Positions 41,633 to 51,370 are shown, counted from the stretch's first letter. The stretch is DNA of 64,000 bases from JAAYHV01 sp964400515 (GCA_964400515.1 CAYNTJ010000001.1:124001-188000), one strand, 5' to 3'. The notes: a model not told the origin generated them from the letters alone. A program made the numbers and translations.

Positions 41633-42832
41633 TTATACGCTACATATTCTATAACCTTCTCTTTTAAACGCCTTTTTGATATCTTCCAAATGATCCTTAT
41701 CCCTTGTTTCCATAGATAACCTTAATTTACATTCTCTGATATCAGTATTTTCACCACCCGGATCATACCTTACTCCAATTACATTTGCTCCGCAGCTTGC
41801 CACGATATCAGCCACATCTCTAAGTTGTCCCGGTTTGTCTAAAAGTTCAATATCCAAAGTGGTGTGTCTGCCGGCGGTAAGTAAACCTCTGCTTATAACT
41901 CTTGAAAGTATATTAACATCGATATTCCCCCCTGATACTACCGCACATACCTTTTTACCTTGAACCGGCAGTTTGTCAAATAATACTGCTGCAACCCCTA
42001 CAGCACCTGCTCCTTCTGCAACCAGTTTTTGGTCCTCCATGAGCTTTAGTATGGCCGTTGCTATTTCATCATCGGAAACAGTTACAACACCATCCAAATA
42101 CTCCGTACACATTTCATAGGTTAATTCTCCCGGCTTTTTAACCGCTATCCCATCGGCAAAAGTCGAAATTGACTGTAGCTCCACCACTTCTTCTTCCGTT
42201 ATAGAAGTGTACATGCTACCCGCACCTACCGCTTGTACTCCATAGACCTTGCATTCCGGATTCAATTTCTTAACCACATAGCCAATACCCGACGCTAGTC
42301 CTCCACCACCTATTGGAACGATTACGGCTTCCACATCCTTGAGCTGATTCATAATCTCAAGTCCGATGGTCCCCTGTCCCGCAATCACTTCCTCATCATT
42401 AAAAGGATGAATAAAAACGGCACCGGTTTTCTTTTGGAATTCCACAGCAGCTTTATGGGCATCATCATAGACTCCATCTATGAGTTTTACCGTTGCACCA
42501 TATTTTTTAGTAGCTTCAACCTTAGAAATAGGAGCAATGGAAGGTAAAAAAATGGTGGCTTCAATACCGTTTTTTTGCGCAGCCAGTGCCACTCCTTGGG
42601 CATGATTCCCCGCCGAACAAGCAACAACCCCTCTGGCTCTTTCTTCCTCGCTCAAATTGGATATCTTGTAATAGGCCCCCCTAAGCTTAAATGAACCTGT
42701 GTGCTGCAGATTTTCGGTCTTTAAATAAAGGTCACATTTGTCCGTTATTTTATTCGCAGGCACAATATCCGTATTCCTCGCTACCTTTTCCAGTACAAAG
42801 GCCGCTTTATAGACTTCTTCCAATGTTAGCAT
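41633..42832 (-). CDS. ilvA: threonine ammonia-lyase with C-terminal ACT-like domain
   Basis: 399 residues. PLP fold type II: Lys in HTGSFKLRGAYYK, PLP-phosphate loop GGGGLASG and Ser region VSGGNID. C-terminal ACT-like domain (about 325-399, TLDIELLDKPGQLRDVADIV) is the short-type regulatory domain. Deaminates threonine to 2-oxobutyrate. The frame opens at 42865; the ATG at 42832 has AGG at 7 bases and matches the usual MLTL opening. Both ribosome sites are weak. Confidence 0.88.
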   Translation of the reverse strand: MLTLEEVYKAAFVLEKVARNTDIVPANKITDKCDLYLKTENLQHTGSFKLRGAYYKISNLSEEERARGVVACSAGNHAQGVALAAQKNGIEATIFLPSIAPISKVEATKKYGATVKLIDGVYDDAHKAAVEFQKKTGAVFIHPFNDEEVIAGQGTIGLEIMNQLKDVEAVIVPIGGGGLASGIGYVVKKLNPECKVYGVQAVGAGSMYTSITEEEVVELQSISTFADGIAVKKPGELTYEMCTEYLDGVVTVSDDEIATAILKLMEDQKLVAEGAGAVGVAAVLFDKLPVQGKKVCAVVSGGNIDVNILSRVISRGLLTAGRHTTLDIELLDKPGQLRDVADIVASCGANVIGVRYDPGGENTDIRECKLRLSMETRDKDHLEDIKKAFKREGYRICSV

Positions 42833-42963
42833 TTTACTACCTGTGCATATGCACATCCCTTTCATAATGATATATCCATTTAACCACTAATTTATCCCCG
42901 CGTCAATAGTTTTTGTGATATTTTACATAAATTTAATAAATATTTTGTTTATTTTCATCATAT

Positions 42964-42990
42964 TATTAAAAAACACCGCAAAGCGGTGTT
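42964..42990 (-). terminator. terminator after the NUDIX gene
   Basis: AACACCGC / GCGGTGTT stem overlapping the stop codon, then TTTTTAAT on the minus strand. Confidence 0.85.
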
Positions 42991-43375
42991 AAATTTCATC
43001 AAGCAACTTATCTACAATTTCCACATCCGCAGGAAGCCATTCCACTGATTTTATGTCTTTTTTCCCAAGCCATTTGGCATTACTGTGCTCAATCAATTTG
43101 GGCACCCCCGATACTATATGACATAAATAGCAATTCATAATAAGTCTAAATTTCTCATACCGGTAATCAACCTTATGAAAAAATCCATCAATCTCCACAA
43201 CTATATCAAGCTCTTCCTTTATTTCCCTAACTAAAGCTTCATCATCACTTTCTCCATCTTCCACCTTTCCCCCGGGGAACTCCCATCCGCCTTCAAACTC
43301 TCCATATCCCCTTTGGGTAGCATATATTTTACCTTCTTTTACTATTATTGCTCCTACTACATTTATTGTTTTCAT
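42989..43375 (-). CDS. NUDIX hydrolase, MutT-like
   Basis: 128 residues. Complete NUDIX box GGKVEDGESDDEALVREIKEEL near 37-58 (key residues G-x5-E-x7-REUxEE). Resembles 8-oxo-dGTP diphosphatases of the (d)CTP-pyrophosphatase group. GAGG before ATG. Monocistronic. Confidence 0.88.
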   Translation of the reverse strand: MKTINVVGAIIVKEGKIYATQRGYGEFEGGWEFPGGKVEDGESDDEALVREIKEELDIVVEIDGFFHKVDYRYEKFRLIMNCYLCHIVSGVPKLIEHSNAKWLGKKDIKSVEWLPADVEIVDKLLDEI

Positions 43376-43430
43376 GTTTTCAACCTCAATATTTAATATG
43401 ATTAATTATATCAGCTATTCTAATTTTTGT

Positions 43431-43452
43431 AAAAACAGCGGCTTTCGCCGCT
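43431..43452 (-). terminator. terminator after the beta-helix lipoprotein gene
   Basis: AGCGGC / GCCGCT stem followed by GTTTTTAC on the minus strand. Confidence 0.75.
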
Positions 43453-43479
43453 ATGAAAAAATTATTAGTATTTCTTTTG

Positions 43480-44955
43480 CTATGGTCTTTGTTTTCCTCC
43501 CGGATTCATCATCCCGCCGCCTCCATATATCAAATCTTCCATGGTTACTGTCTGAGAAGTAATTCCCATATTTATATAATAGGTCTCATCTTCTGAAACA
43601 TCAGGAGTACTTATTACCACACTGCTATACATTTTTTCAGGAGTAAAGGACGCCAAAACATTACCACTTGCATCAAGTAAGTCTATTTCACCGCTAATTT
43701 CTCCGTTACTGTATATGAGCATAGAGCCTTGACTTGAGCCCTGGGAAAAATTTTGTGACATTCCGCTAGAGCCTGCTGCAATAACTGTTCCACTGGTAAT
43801 TATAGCTTCCCCATTATAGTCTAGAGCTCCATTACCATTGTTTGTTGGCCCTGAAACATATGTAGTTCCACCACTTATATATAAGGAACCATTTGAATCA
43901 ATACCATCACCATCCGCATTAATATTTATACTTCCTCCGGTTATTGAAATATATGCATCTCCATCTGCACTAAACATATCAGCTCCCGGTCCGTTTGCAT
44001 TGCTGCCATCATTACCCCCCGCAGCATTCAGCCCATCATCATCGGAGTTTACATATATCTCTCCTCCGTTTAAGTCAATTGTAGTGCCTTCTATTCCTTC
44101 ATAGGAATCTTCAATTACTATTTCTCCTCCGTTTATGGTTACATTTAGATTACCATGTATCCCGTCATCTTCTGCAAATATATCAAAGGTTCCCCCTTGA
44201 ATATATATATATCCCAAAGTATCTTCTTCATCATTTTCACAGTGTAAACCATCATCACCGGATATTAACATAAAGAATCCCTCTGCTATTTTGATTCGAT
44301 CATTGGCTTCCAAGCATCTTCCACTTACATTGATCTTATATGTCCCGCTTGTAATCACAAGATCATCCTTTGAACTGATACCGTTTCCATACTCTGTGGA
44401 AATTGTCAAGCTACCTTCTCCGTTAATTGTTAAATCATCCTTTGAAAAGACAACAGCATCAACATTAGTATCTCCGTCATCTTCAATATCCCCATTACAG
44501 GAAAGGGAATTTTCACTGTCTTCACTCATCGTAATAAAAACCTTATCGGCTTGCTTTACATATATTGCCGCACCATCATCATTGTTGATGCTTACATTAT
44601 CCAAAACAATTTGTATTTTATCCTCCGCCGCCGCATCAATTAGGATTTGACCATTATTTAATTCCCCCCTTAAAATATATGTTCCCTCTGCAGAAATCGT
44701 AACCAGACTGTCTTCATAATCTGCTCCGCTGCCACTAATGTCAATGTCCTCATCAGAAAGTTCAATTATAGTGGCAGATTCTTCATCATAATTAATATCC
44801 AAATCCCTGTCAGTAAATTCAAAATCATATTCTCCATCATTTTCCAAAACATTTACGCCATCTTCCAAAGCTGCTTCTATTTCATCGGAAGAACAGCCAA
44901 ACGCAAAGGTTGTCAGTATTAATAATATTATTAAAGTTAGTATTTTCTTTTTCAT
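43480..44955 (-). CDS. beta-helix carbohydrate-binding-type lipoprotein (DUF4353/Cthe_2159-like)
   Basis: 491 residues. Lipoprotein signal ending TTFAFGC, acidic linker, then a right-handed beta-helix of about 18-residue rungs rich in G-D-D-G-I-x-x-x (GISSKDDLVITSGTYKINVS, EDDGIHGNLNVTINGGEIVI, DGDGIDSNGSLYISGG). Ca2+ and acidic-sugar or cellulose binding is described for the Cthe_2159 type. Acidic overall. Last gene after the VTC and DUF4956 genes, a grouping seen in other Firmicutes. Confidence 0.85.
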   Translation of the reverse strand: MKKKILTLIILLILTTFAFGCSSDEIEAALEDGVNVLENDGEYDFEFTDRDLDINYDEESATIIELSDEDIDISGSGADYEDSLVTISAEGTYILRGELNNGQILIDAAAEDKIQIVLDNVSINNDDGAAIYVKQADKVFITMSEDSENSLSCNGDIEDDGDTNVDAVVFSKDDLTINGEGSLTISTEYGNGISSKDDLVITSGTYKINVSGRCLEANDRIKIAEGFFMLISGDDGLHCENDEEDTLGYIYIQGGTFDIFAEDDGIHGNLNVTINGGEIVIEDSYEGIEGTTIDLNGGEIYVNSDDDGLNAAGGNDGSNANGPGADMFSADGDAYISITGGSININADGDGIDSNGSLYISGGTTYVSGPTNNGNGALDYNGEAIITSGTVIAAGSSGMSQNFSQGSSQGSMLIYSNGEISGEIDLLDASGNVLASFTPEKMYSSVVISTPDVSEDETYYINMGITSQTVTMEDLIYGGGGMMNPGGKQRP

Positions 44956-44966
44956 TTATTTCCCCT

Positions 44967-45647
44967 CTATAACTCCGTATAACCTTCTATAGGCTTGTTG
45001 ATCACTATCTCCAAATTAGAATTTCTGCATCTTAAATCATCAATAAAGTTTTTTTCTTGATATTGATCTTTTAAATCCACATTATATGTTAATTTATATA
45101 AGCTTCCCATGTTAGTGGTTTTAACTTTGACCAATTCATTGCTCTTAGTATATTCATTAAATATATCGTTAAAAACCTCTGTATATTCCAGGTTTTCCGG
45201 TATTGTTACCACAAGCCTTCTCTTTGTAGGTTTGTCTTCCCCCAATCCCACAACTTCATAAATCATAATTATACCGCCAAGTATAAAGGAATATATAAGG
45301 GCAAATCCAACATATCCCATGCCACATGCAAGGCCGGCACTCATAGCCATAAAAATCGATGCTATTTCCTTAGCTGTTCCCGGCGCCGAACGAAACCTAA
45401 CAAGGCTAAACGCGCCCGCTACGGCAATACCTGCACCTATGCTTCCATTTACCATCATTATTACCATTGCTACTACAGCAGGTAATATGGCCAAGGTTAT
45501 AACTATGCTTTTAGAATACTTGGCTTTAACCATATATATTATTGCAATAAAAAGACCTATCATTAACGCTATACCTATTGATAATACAAAGCCTCCTATT
45601 GTTAATCCTGTTACCTCTTCTGTAGAAAATATTGTTTCAAGCGACAT
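44967..45647 (-). CDS. DUF4956 membrane protein
   Basis: 226 residues. Four membrane segments in the first 135 residues with the hallmark GAFSLVRFRSAPGTAKEIA between them, then a soluble alpha/beta C-terminal domain. Function unknown; constant companion of VTC-domain polyphosphate polymerases, perhaps a polyphosphate channel or scaffold (inference). Start overlaps the VTC gene by 11 bases. Confidence 0.88.
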   Translation of the reverse strand: MSLETIFSTEEVTGLTIGGFVLSIGIALMIGLFIAIIYMVKAKYSKSIVITLAILPAVVAMVIMMVNGSIGAGIAVAGAFSLVRFRSAPGTAKEIASIFMAMSAGLACGMGYVGFALIYSFILGGIIMIYEVVGLGEDKPTKRRLVVTIPENLEYTEVFNDIFNEYTKSNELVKVKTTNMGSLYKLTYNVDLKDQYQEKNFIDDLRCRNSNLEIVINKPIEGYTEL

Positions 45648-46356
45648 TATCGTTTCCCCCTTTGTATTTCATCTTTTCCAATAGCTTGTGTCCTTCTCCA
45701 TATTTGGAAAATGAAGTTTTATAAATTCCGTTCCTCTCAAAAAAGTCTATCAACCATTTAGGAAGACCATAAAGTGTTTTGACCTCCAATACCACCTTAT
45801 CTTCAGGTATTATTCTAAGTCCGTATACTCCGTCATTAAAATTAATATCATATTCTCTGATTAATAAATCTTCGTCAAAAGTTAATCTCAAATCAGCACC
45901 GTCTTTTGCAGAATATGCTTCCCTATTATATGATAGATATACGGAAGGTTTTAAACCCTTATATAATTTTTTAAAATAGCTTATCTCATTTAATATTTGA
46001 TTATCTCTTTTTATCGAATCCCTTTCATTCATAAAGCAAATTGCATCTTCACAATTGAGTTTTATTCTTCTTTTATACACAATCCCTTTATATTTCTTCT
46101 TCAGCTCAATAAACACATCCCCGGTTTCATTGAACTCATTGTTATATGACCTAATTCTGAGTTTTTCTTTAAAAACGGGTTTTTCAATGGATCTTTTAAT
46201 TAGAATCCTTTCGGGAGTATCATAATATATGTTTTTTACCAGACTTTTACCAAACTTATCACATTCCATATATAACGCTGCAAGCTTACACAACTCACGC
46301 TTCTGATCCTTAGTTATCAAATATTTAATTTCTTTTCTTTCAAATGTAGCACTCAT
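45637..46356 (-). CDS. VTC-domain protein (polyphosphate polymerase-like)
   Basis: 239 residues, triphosphate-tunnel VTC domain: N-terminal FERKEIKYLI, IYYDTPERILIKRSIEKP and KEKLRIRSYN with the basic tunnel residues, FIELKKKYKGIVYKRR and VVLEVKTLYGLPKW near the end. Related to yeast Vtc4, which makes polyphosphate. ATG start after GGAGGG. Operon with DUF4956 and the beta-helix lipoprotein. Confidence 0.88.
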   Translation of the reverse strand: MSATFERKEIKYLITKDQKRELCKLAALYMECDKFGKSLVKNIYYDTPERILIKRSIEKPVFKEKLRIRSYNNEFNETGDVFIELKKKYKGIVYKRRIKLNCEDAICFMNERDSIKRDNQILNEISYFKKLYKGLKPSVYLSYNREAYSAKDGADLRLTFDEDLLIREYDINFNDGVYGLRIIPEDKVVLEVKTLYGLPKWLIDFFERNGIYKTSFSKYGEGHKLLEKMKYKGGNDNVA

Positions 46357-46420
46357 CAATAACCCTCCTTATCAAGTATATATGAAGTATATATGGCAAA
46401 CCTTAAATCTAGTTAAAAAA

Positions 46421-46448
46421 AAATCGGCATCCTTTAAAATGCCGATTT
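46421..46448 (-). terminator. terminator of the two-component operon
   Basis: AAATCGGCAT / ATGCCGATTT stem followed by a long T-run on the minus strand. It overlaps the interval between the kinase stop and the VTC gene, ending the regulator-kinase message. Confidence 0.9.
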
Positions 46449-46449
46449 T

Positions 46450-47673
46450 TTATAAAATTATTTTTATAGTTATATTCTTCCCATCCCTACTATATGCAGA
46501 TATACTGCCTTTATGTTTCTTCACAATTGCTTCTGCTATTGATAATCCGATTCCATAACCCTTTACTTCAGAACTTCTGGAAATGTCATTTCTGTAAAAT
46601 CGATCAAACAAAAAATTATTATTCCCCTTAGTAATATTATCCGCCATATTTTCAGTATACAACTCTATTTGTTTTCCATGCTGCTTTAAACCAAACTTAA
46701 CAGGCATGCTCTTATCCGCATATTTGCAACAATTATCCAATAGTATATGAACTAAGTTTCTTAATTCAGCTGCATTACCAAATACCACTATACCTTCGTC
46801 TATTTCGGTAATCAGCTTTTTATCACAAGTAGCAAATAAGGTTTCAAAGGAAATTACTGCTTCCTTAGCTAAATCACTTATATCAAATAATTCCTTTTTA
46901 ACAACCGAATCTTCCTCATCCAGCTTAGTTAAAGAAACAAGATTCAAAACCAATTCATTCAACCTTTCCACCTGTCCATGTATATTCTTTGTCCAATTAC
47001 TTTCACCATAATCCATTTCGATTACATCTGTATTGGTATTAATTATCGCTAAAGGAGTTTTTAACTCATGACTTACATCAGTTATAAATCTTTTTTGCTT
47101 ACTATAGCTTTGAGCAATCGGGGATATGGCTCTTTTGGATAAAACAATAAGTAACAGCAACAACCCCATCAGACCTATTAAGCAAACAGCTATGCTGCTC
47201 ACCAAGAAACTATAGAATATCTCCATATCCATGCTAACATCCACAAATACAGCTAATTTACCATAATCTGTATTAATTACCTTATATCTGTAGCCATCTA
47301 TTTTACCGCTGCTTTTGCCGATATCATAAATCTCTTCATAACATTCCACCGCAGCAGAATCTGTTATTCTAAAAATATTACGGGTATCAATATATGTAAC
47401 TTCTTCATCTTCATTAACCTTAATCACAAAATACCTGGTGGAATAAGGCTCTTCAGGAGACATGGAATCCATAGGGTCTTCTTTTGGTTTATGCATTTCA
47501 CTAATGGGGAACATTCCATCGTTTTCTATAAGGGTATTTAATTTAACCTCAGTTTTTTCAATTATTTGATAATAATTGGAAATATTGGCAAAGCCTATAA
47601 TTATTCCAAGTATTACAATAACCGAGCCCATAGATATTAATACAAATTTTTTCCTTAGTTTTTTCTCCATCAT
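46450..47673 (-). CDS. sensor histidine kinase
   Basis: 407 residues. Membrane helix 10-32, extracytoplasmic sensor about 33-152, helix 153-178, then HisKA with His202 in DVSHELKTPLA and a HATPase domain (N box LLDNCCKYA, G box GYGIGLSIAEAIVKKHKG). EnvZ/BaeS-like class without a separate HAMP of normal length. Overlaps its response regulator gene (ATGA). Confidence 0.92.
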   Translation of the reverse strand: MMEKKLRKKFVLISMGSVIVILGIIIGFANISNYYQIIEKTEVKLNTLIENDGMFPISEMHKPKEDPMDSMSPEEPYSTRYFVIKVNEDEEVTYIDTRNIFRITDSAAVECYEEIYDIGKSSGKIDGYRYKVINTDYGKLAVFVDVSMDMEIFYSFLVSSIAVCLIGLMGLLLLLIVLSKRAISPIAQSYSKQKRFITDVSHELKTPLAIINTNTDVIEMDYGESNWTKNIHGQVERLNELVLNLVSLTKLDEEDSVVKKELFDISDLAKEAVISFETLFATCDKKLITEIDEGIVVFGNAAELRNLVHILLDNCCKYADKSMPVKFGLKQHGKQIELYTENMADNITKGNNNFLFDRFYRNDISRSSEVKGYGIGLSIAEAIVKKHKGSISAYSRDGKNITIKIIL

Positions 47674-48341
47674 ATCTTCCTTAATGAATAACCCAAATTC
47701 CTAGTTGATTTTATTGCAACATCAGCATCCAATTCTTTTAACTTCTTTCTTAAATACGACAAATATACCCAAACCACATTTATCTCTGCCTCACAATCAT
47801 AACCCCAAATTTTCTCCATAAACATCTCGGTGGATATAAGCTGCTCCGGATTAATCATCATCATTTCCAGCATTTGAAATTCTTTATTAGCTAAATTGAA
47901 TGATTTACTGCCATTAGTCAATTCAAAGCTTGATCTATTCAATTTTATATTGCCATATTCCAATAAATTGTCTTTTTTATCACCAACTCGCCTGGTAAGG
48001 GCTCTGACTCTTGCTAATAATTCTTTAATATCAAAGGGCTTAGTCAAATAATCATCTGCTCCCAAATCAAGCCCCAAAACCCTGTCATCAATCTCCGCCT
48101 TTGCTGTAAGCATTAAAACCGGCACATTAATTTTCTTTTCTCTCAGAATCTTAAGAAGGGTTATACCATCCATTTTAGGCATCATAATATCCATAATTAT
48201 TCCGTCATATTCATATGCATAAATATAGTCTAAGGCTTCCTCCCCATTATATACCGCATCAACAGAATACTTATTTCTTTTTAATATTTCCACTAAAGCT
48301 TCAGAAAGCTCGATTTCATCTTCACATAATAATAATCTCAT
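47670..48341 (-). CDS. OmpR-family response regulator
   Basis: 223 residues. Receiver domain with acidic pair Glu7/Asp8 and phosphoacceptor Asp51 (YDGIIMDIMMPKMDG), Lys in LTKPFDIKELL, then a winged-helix DNA-binding domain ending VAIKSTRNLGYSLRK. Partner of the downstream kinase; the adjacent VTC/DUF4956/lipoprotein genes are likely targets (inference). Confidence 0.93.
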   Translation of the reverse strand: MRLLLCEDEIELSEALVEILKRNKYSVDAVYNGEEALDYIYAYEYDGIIMDIMMPKMDGITLLKILREKKINVPVLMLTAKAEIDDRVLGLDLGADDYLTKPFDIKELLARVRALTRRVGDKKDNLLEYGNIKLNRSSFELTNGSKSFNLANKEFQMLEMMMINPEQLISTEMFMEKIWGYDCEAEINVVWVYLSYLRKKLKELDADVAIKSTRNLGYSLRKI

Positions 48342-48393
48342 TTATATATACCTCTAGATTAATTATACCTCTGTAACTTAATTGAAGTTAAAA

Positions 48394-49536
48394 TTATATA
48401 TATTTATTGATTAAATTATCAGTAAAACAATCAATATTATTTTCATCAATACCTTCTCTTCTCATAATGCCCATTACCTTATTCCTTAATTGATCACTAT
48501 AGAACATCTCCCTATCATAGATCATTCCCATTCTTCTTCCCACTCTATAAATGCATTTATCCTCATTTGGCAAGTCTAAATACCAGTTTATGGCATCAAT
48601 CATTTTTTGTTTATCCTTAGGCATTTTACCGTTCACTTCAGGTATCAAGTTAATAATATGATCGCTAACTATATTACTTTGAATATTTTTTAAACCTTCA
48701 AGCATCCATTTAAGCTCCATAACCATATCAGTATCATTTGTTCTTGTTAACTCACCCTTCACGTATTTTTCATTTAGGGGAGATATTTCTGATATGGCCA
48801 AGGTTCTAATCCTTACATAGCTGGGATTTATTTGATTTATAGCATCGGCAGTTTCCATGGCATTTTCCTTGGAATATTCCTTGCCTCCAAGGCCAGGCAT
48901 ATAGTATACGGACAATTCTATTCCGGAACCCATCACCTTTTTACCGGCTATTATATGCTTTTCCTTCGTAGTCCCTTTTCTGATCAAATCCAAAACCTTG
49001 TCACTTCCGCTTTCCATGCCCATATGTATCCTATTAAGTCCGGCTTCCGCCATTCTTTTCATATTTTCATCGGTTATTCTGGCAATCGTAGAGGATCTTC
49101 CGTAACTGGTTATTCTTTCCACTGAAGGAAAAACCCTTTTTATGTGTTTTAGTATATCCACCAAATCATCAGGCCTAGCTATCATAGTATCAGCATCCTG
49201 TAAAAACACAGACTTCATGCCCATTCTATAAAAATTAACAGCAGATGATATAGCATAATCACCGCTTTCTCCTGCCATTTCCCTTATTTCATCCAATCTG
49301 TCATTTGCTTCCGTAAAAGAATATTCCTTAAAAGATAAAACATCCACAGCAGCTTTAACAGTGTCAATATCCTTGATAACATGCTCTTTATCCCTTAAAG
49401 AAAACTTTTCCCCTTTGTATATGGTACAAAATTCGCATTTGTTCCATGGACAATTTCTGGTTACTCTAAGTAAAAGGCTGTTTGCCTCGCTTGGCGGCCT
49501 TATCGGTCCCAATTCAAAACCTAAATAATTATCCAT
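48394..49536 (-). CDS. radical SAM protein
   Basis: 380 residues. Cluster motif CPWNKCEFC, that is Cx4CxxC, as in the CPWN-type group of radical SAM proteins rather than the usual Cx3CxxC. It is followed by a TIM-barrel with AGLNRIHMGMESGSDKVLDLI and VYYMPGLGGKEYS. C-terminal part without an added Fe-S domain. Specific reaction unknown. Ten bases downstream of the PLP enzyme gene, so possibly cotranscribed. Confidence 0.85.
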   Translation of the reverse strand: MDNYLGFELGPIRPPSEANSLLLRVTRNCPWNKCEFCTIYKGEKFSLRDKEHVIKDIDTVKAAVDVLSFKEYSFTEANDRLDEIREMAGESGDYAISSAVNFYRMGMKSVFLQDADTMIARPDDLVDILKHIKRVFPSVERITSYGRSSTIARITDENMKRMAEAGLNRIHMGMESGSDKVLDLIRKGTTKEKHIIAGKKVMGSGIELSVYYMPGLGGKEYSKENAMETADAINQINPSYVRIRTLAISEISPLNEKYVKGELTRTNDTDMVMELKWMLEGLKNIQSNIVSDHIINLIPEVNGKMPKDKQKMIDAINWYLDLPNEDKCIYRVGRRMGMIYDREMFYSDQLRNKVMGIMRREGIDENNIDCFTDNLINKYI

Positions 49537-49545
49537 AATTCCCCC

Positions 49546-50607
49546 TCAATCCAAGCTTATTGGTTTAAGATCAACAGGCTTAAAATTATTGGCATAAGCA
49601 TGCACAGCCGGAGTGCCTCCCAGATGCATAAGCAAAACCTTGCTATCCTTTTCAAATCTGCCTATTTCGTTTAATGTTAATAACCCCTTTACACTTCTTC
49701 CTTCATAAACAGGATCGATTACTATCCCTTCACTTCTAGAAAACGTCGTTATAACATCATAAATATCTTGGCCCGGTTCTCCGTAGTCGTTATCACTGGA
49801 TGCAATGATTTCAATTTCTTCAATATTAACCCTTTCATCGTAGCCCAACATTTCCAAAGTATTATTAGCTAATTCACACACCCTATGTCTTTTAATATCC
49901 GTTTCTCCGTCATCTGCCACACCTATTACATGTATCCCAGAACCCAAAACCTTAAATCCGGCCACCATACCCGCTTGAGTACTGCTACTACCTGTGCAAT
50001 GAATAAGGTAATCAAAGCTAATCTTCTTCTCTTCACATTGTTTTACTATTTCAGCTGCGCATATCATATATCCCAAACATCCAAATTTGTTTTCCGATGC
50101 ACCTCCTGTTATCAAATATGGTTTTTGACCCTTTTTTTCCAAATATTTCCCAAACTCCTCTAAAGGCCCTTGGTCTTCTATGGGTCTTTCTTTGTCATCA
50201 ACATAAAGGTCCGCACCCATTATACTGCTAAGAAGTATATTCCCTACTTTTCTGTAATTCGGTCCGGCATCCTTTGTCCATCCATAATGGAGCAACGCAC
50301 ATTTCAATCCACTTTTAGCTGCTGCAGCTGCGGTTTGGCGTGTATGATTAGACTGAATAGCACCTATGGTAACTAAAGTATCATATCCCTTCTCTATGGC
50401 CTCCCCAACCAAAAACTCCAATTTTCTTGTCTTATTGCCACCACCCACAAGCCCGGTTAAGTCATCTCTTTTTATCCAAAGCTCCGGTCCTCCTAAGAGT
50501 TTGCCAAAATTTTTAAGTTCGTGCATAGGCGTCGGCAAAAGTGCTAAATTGAATCTGGGATAACCCTTCATATTTAATATTTTCTCAATTCTTTCTTTCC
50601 TATTCAT
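49546..50607 (-). CDS. D-cysteine desulfhydrase / ACC deaminase-family PLP enzyme
   Basis: 353 residues, fold-type II PLP enzyme. PLP Lys in GGGNKTRKLEF near 60, IQSNHTRQTAAAA and CTGSSSTQAGMVAG phosphate loop. Family members split D-cysteine or 1-aminocyclopropane-1-carboxylate, or desulfurate D-amino acids. Opening LALLPTPMHELKNFGKLLGG fits D-cysteine desulfhydrase best. GGGGG before ATG. Confidence 0.82.
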   Translation of the reverse strand: MNRKERIEKILNMKGYPRFNLALLPTPMHELKNFGKLLGGPELWIKRDDLTGLVGGGNKTRKLEFLVGEAIEKGYDTLVTIGAIQSNHTRQTAAAAAKSGLKCALLHYGWTKDAGPNYRKVGNILLSSIMGADLYVDDKERPIEDQGPLEEFGKYLEKKGQKPYLITGGASENKFGCLGYMICAAEIVKQCEEKKISFDYLIHCTGSSSTQAGMVAGFKVLGSGIHVIGVADDGETDIKRHRVCELANNTLEMLGYDERVNIEEIEIIASSDNDYGEPGQDIYDVITTFSRSEGIVIDPVYEGRSVKGLLTLNEIGRFEKDSKVLLMHLGGTPAVHAYANNFKPVDLKPISLD

Positions 50608-50622
50608 TTTGTCCCCCTTGTT

Positions 50623-50646
50623 AAATAGCAGGCTTAGCCTGCTATT
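50623..50646 (-). terminator. terminator after the ion-channel gene
   Basis: AAATAGCAGGC / GCCTGCTATTT stem with TTA loop, then a short T-rich stretch on the minus strand. Confidence 0.7.
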
Positions 50647-50659
50647 TAATTGAATTCTT

Positions 50660-51370
50660 TTATTTATAATTTGCCTTTTCTCTGTTTAGTTCATTAATAT
50701 AGCCCGCAGTTATTATACCCGAAGGAAGAGCAATAATTGCTATTCCAAATATAGCGGATGCCATGGTCACAATCCTTGCAATAGTTGAGGTAAGCTCTAT
50801 ATCCCCTTCTCCCATGGTAGTTACCGCAGCAACCGACCAGTATACAGCATCAAAGAATGAATCAAAGGCCTCCGGTTCAACATTAAATAGTATCAGGGAA
50901 GACATCAGTACATATAAAAATGCCATAATAACCACCGCAATGAGTGGTCCCTTTTGTTTAATGAATACATATTTAATCCTTTTTATGCTTTTTGAATATC
51001 TTATGATCCTTAAAACTTTAAATGCTCTGAATAACCTCAGAACCTTAAATCCTCGGGATAAAACGGTGATTGACGGCAATATGGATAACAAATCAATTAT
51101 TGCCATAGGCGTCAGAGGATAAAGCAAAAATGATTTCCATAAGCTTTTGTTCTTATGGGTCAAATCTGCAGTAATCCACCTTGCAATATAGTCAACAATA
51201 AAAACGGCTACCGTTACCTTATCAAGTACTATAAGTATTACAACCTGAGTCTTAAAAACCAGCGGGATTAAACTAAGAACAATACAAGTTATCATGAACA
51301 AATCGTAAAAGCGACTTATTATGTCCCTATTCATCCCGGGCTCAATGATTTCCACAAGCCTTTCTCTCAT
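50660..51370 (-). CDS. voltage-gated potassium-type channel with GEGD filter
   Basis: 236 residues, six membrane segments. S4-like positive helix (SRGFKVLRLFRAFKVLRIIR, about 105-124) and pore loop WSVAAVTTMGEGDIEL. The filter reads T-M-G-E-G-D (residues 185-190) where potassium channels have T-V-G-Y-G-D. The Glu codon is GAA at 50807-50809. Length and fold are otherwise normal. Ion selectivity is therefore uncertain. 6 bases after proA. Confidence 0.85.
   Translation of the reverse strand: MRERLVEIIEPGMNRDIISRFYDLFMITCIVLSLIPLVFKTQVVILIVLDKVTVAVFIVDYIARWITADLTHKNKSLWKSFLLYPLTPMAIIDLLSILPSITVLSRGFKVLRLFRAFKVLRIIRYSKSIKRIKYVFIKQKGPLIAVVIMAFLYVLMSSLILFNVEPEAFDSFFDAVYWSVAAVTTMGEGDIELTSTIARIVTMASAIFGIAIIALPSGIITAGYINELNREKANYK

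Noticed and set aside
43838..44650. Regular sequence pattern in the beta-helix lipoprotein gene as a DNA repeat
   Set aside because: The periodicity is that of protein rungs (GDDGI-type turns); the DNA itself is not a tandem repeat.
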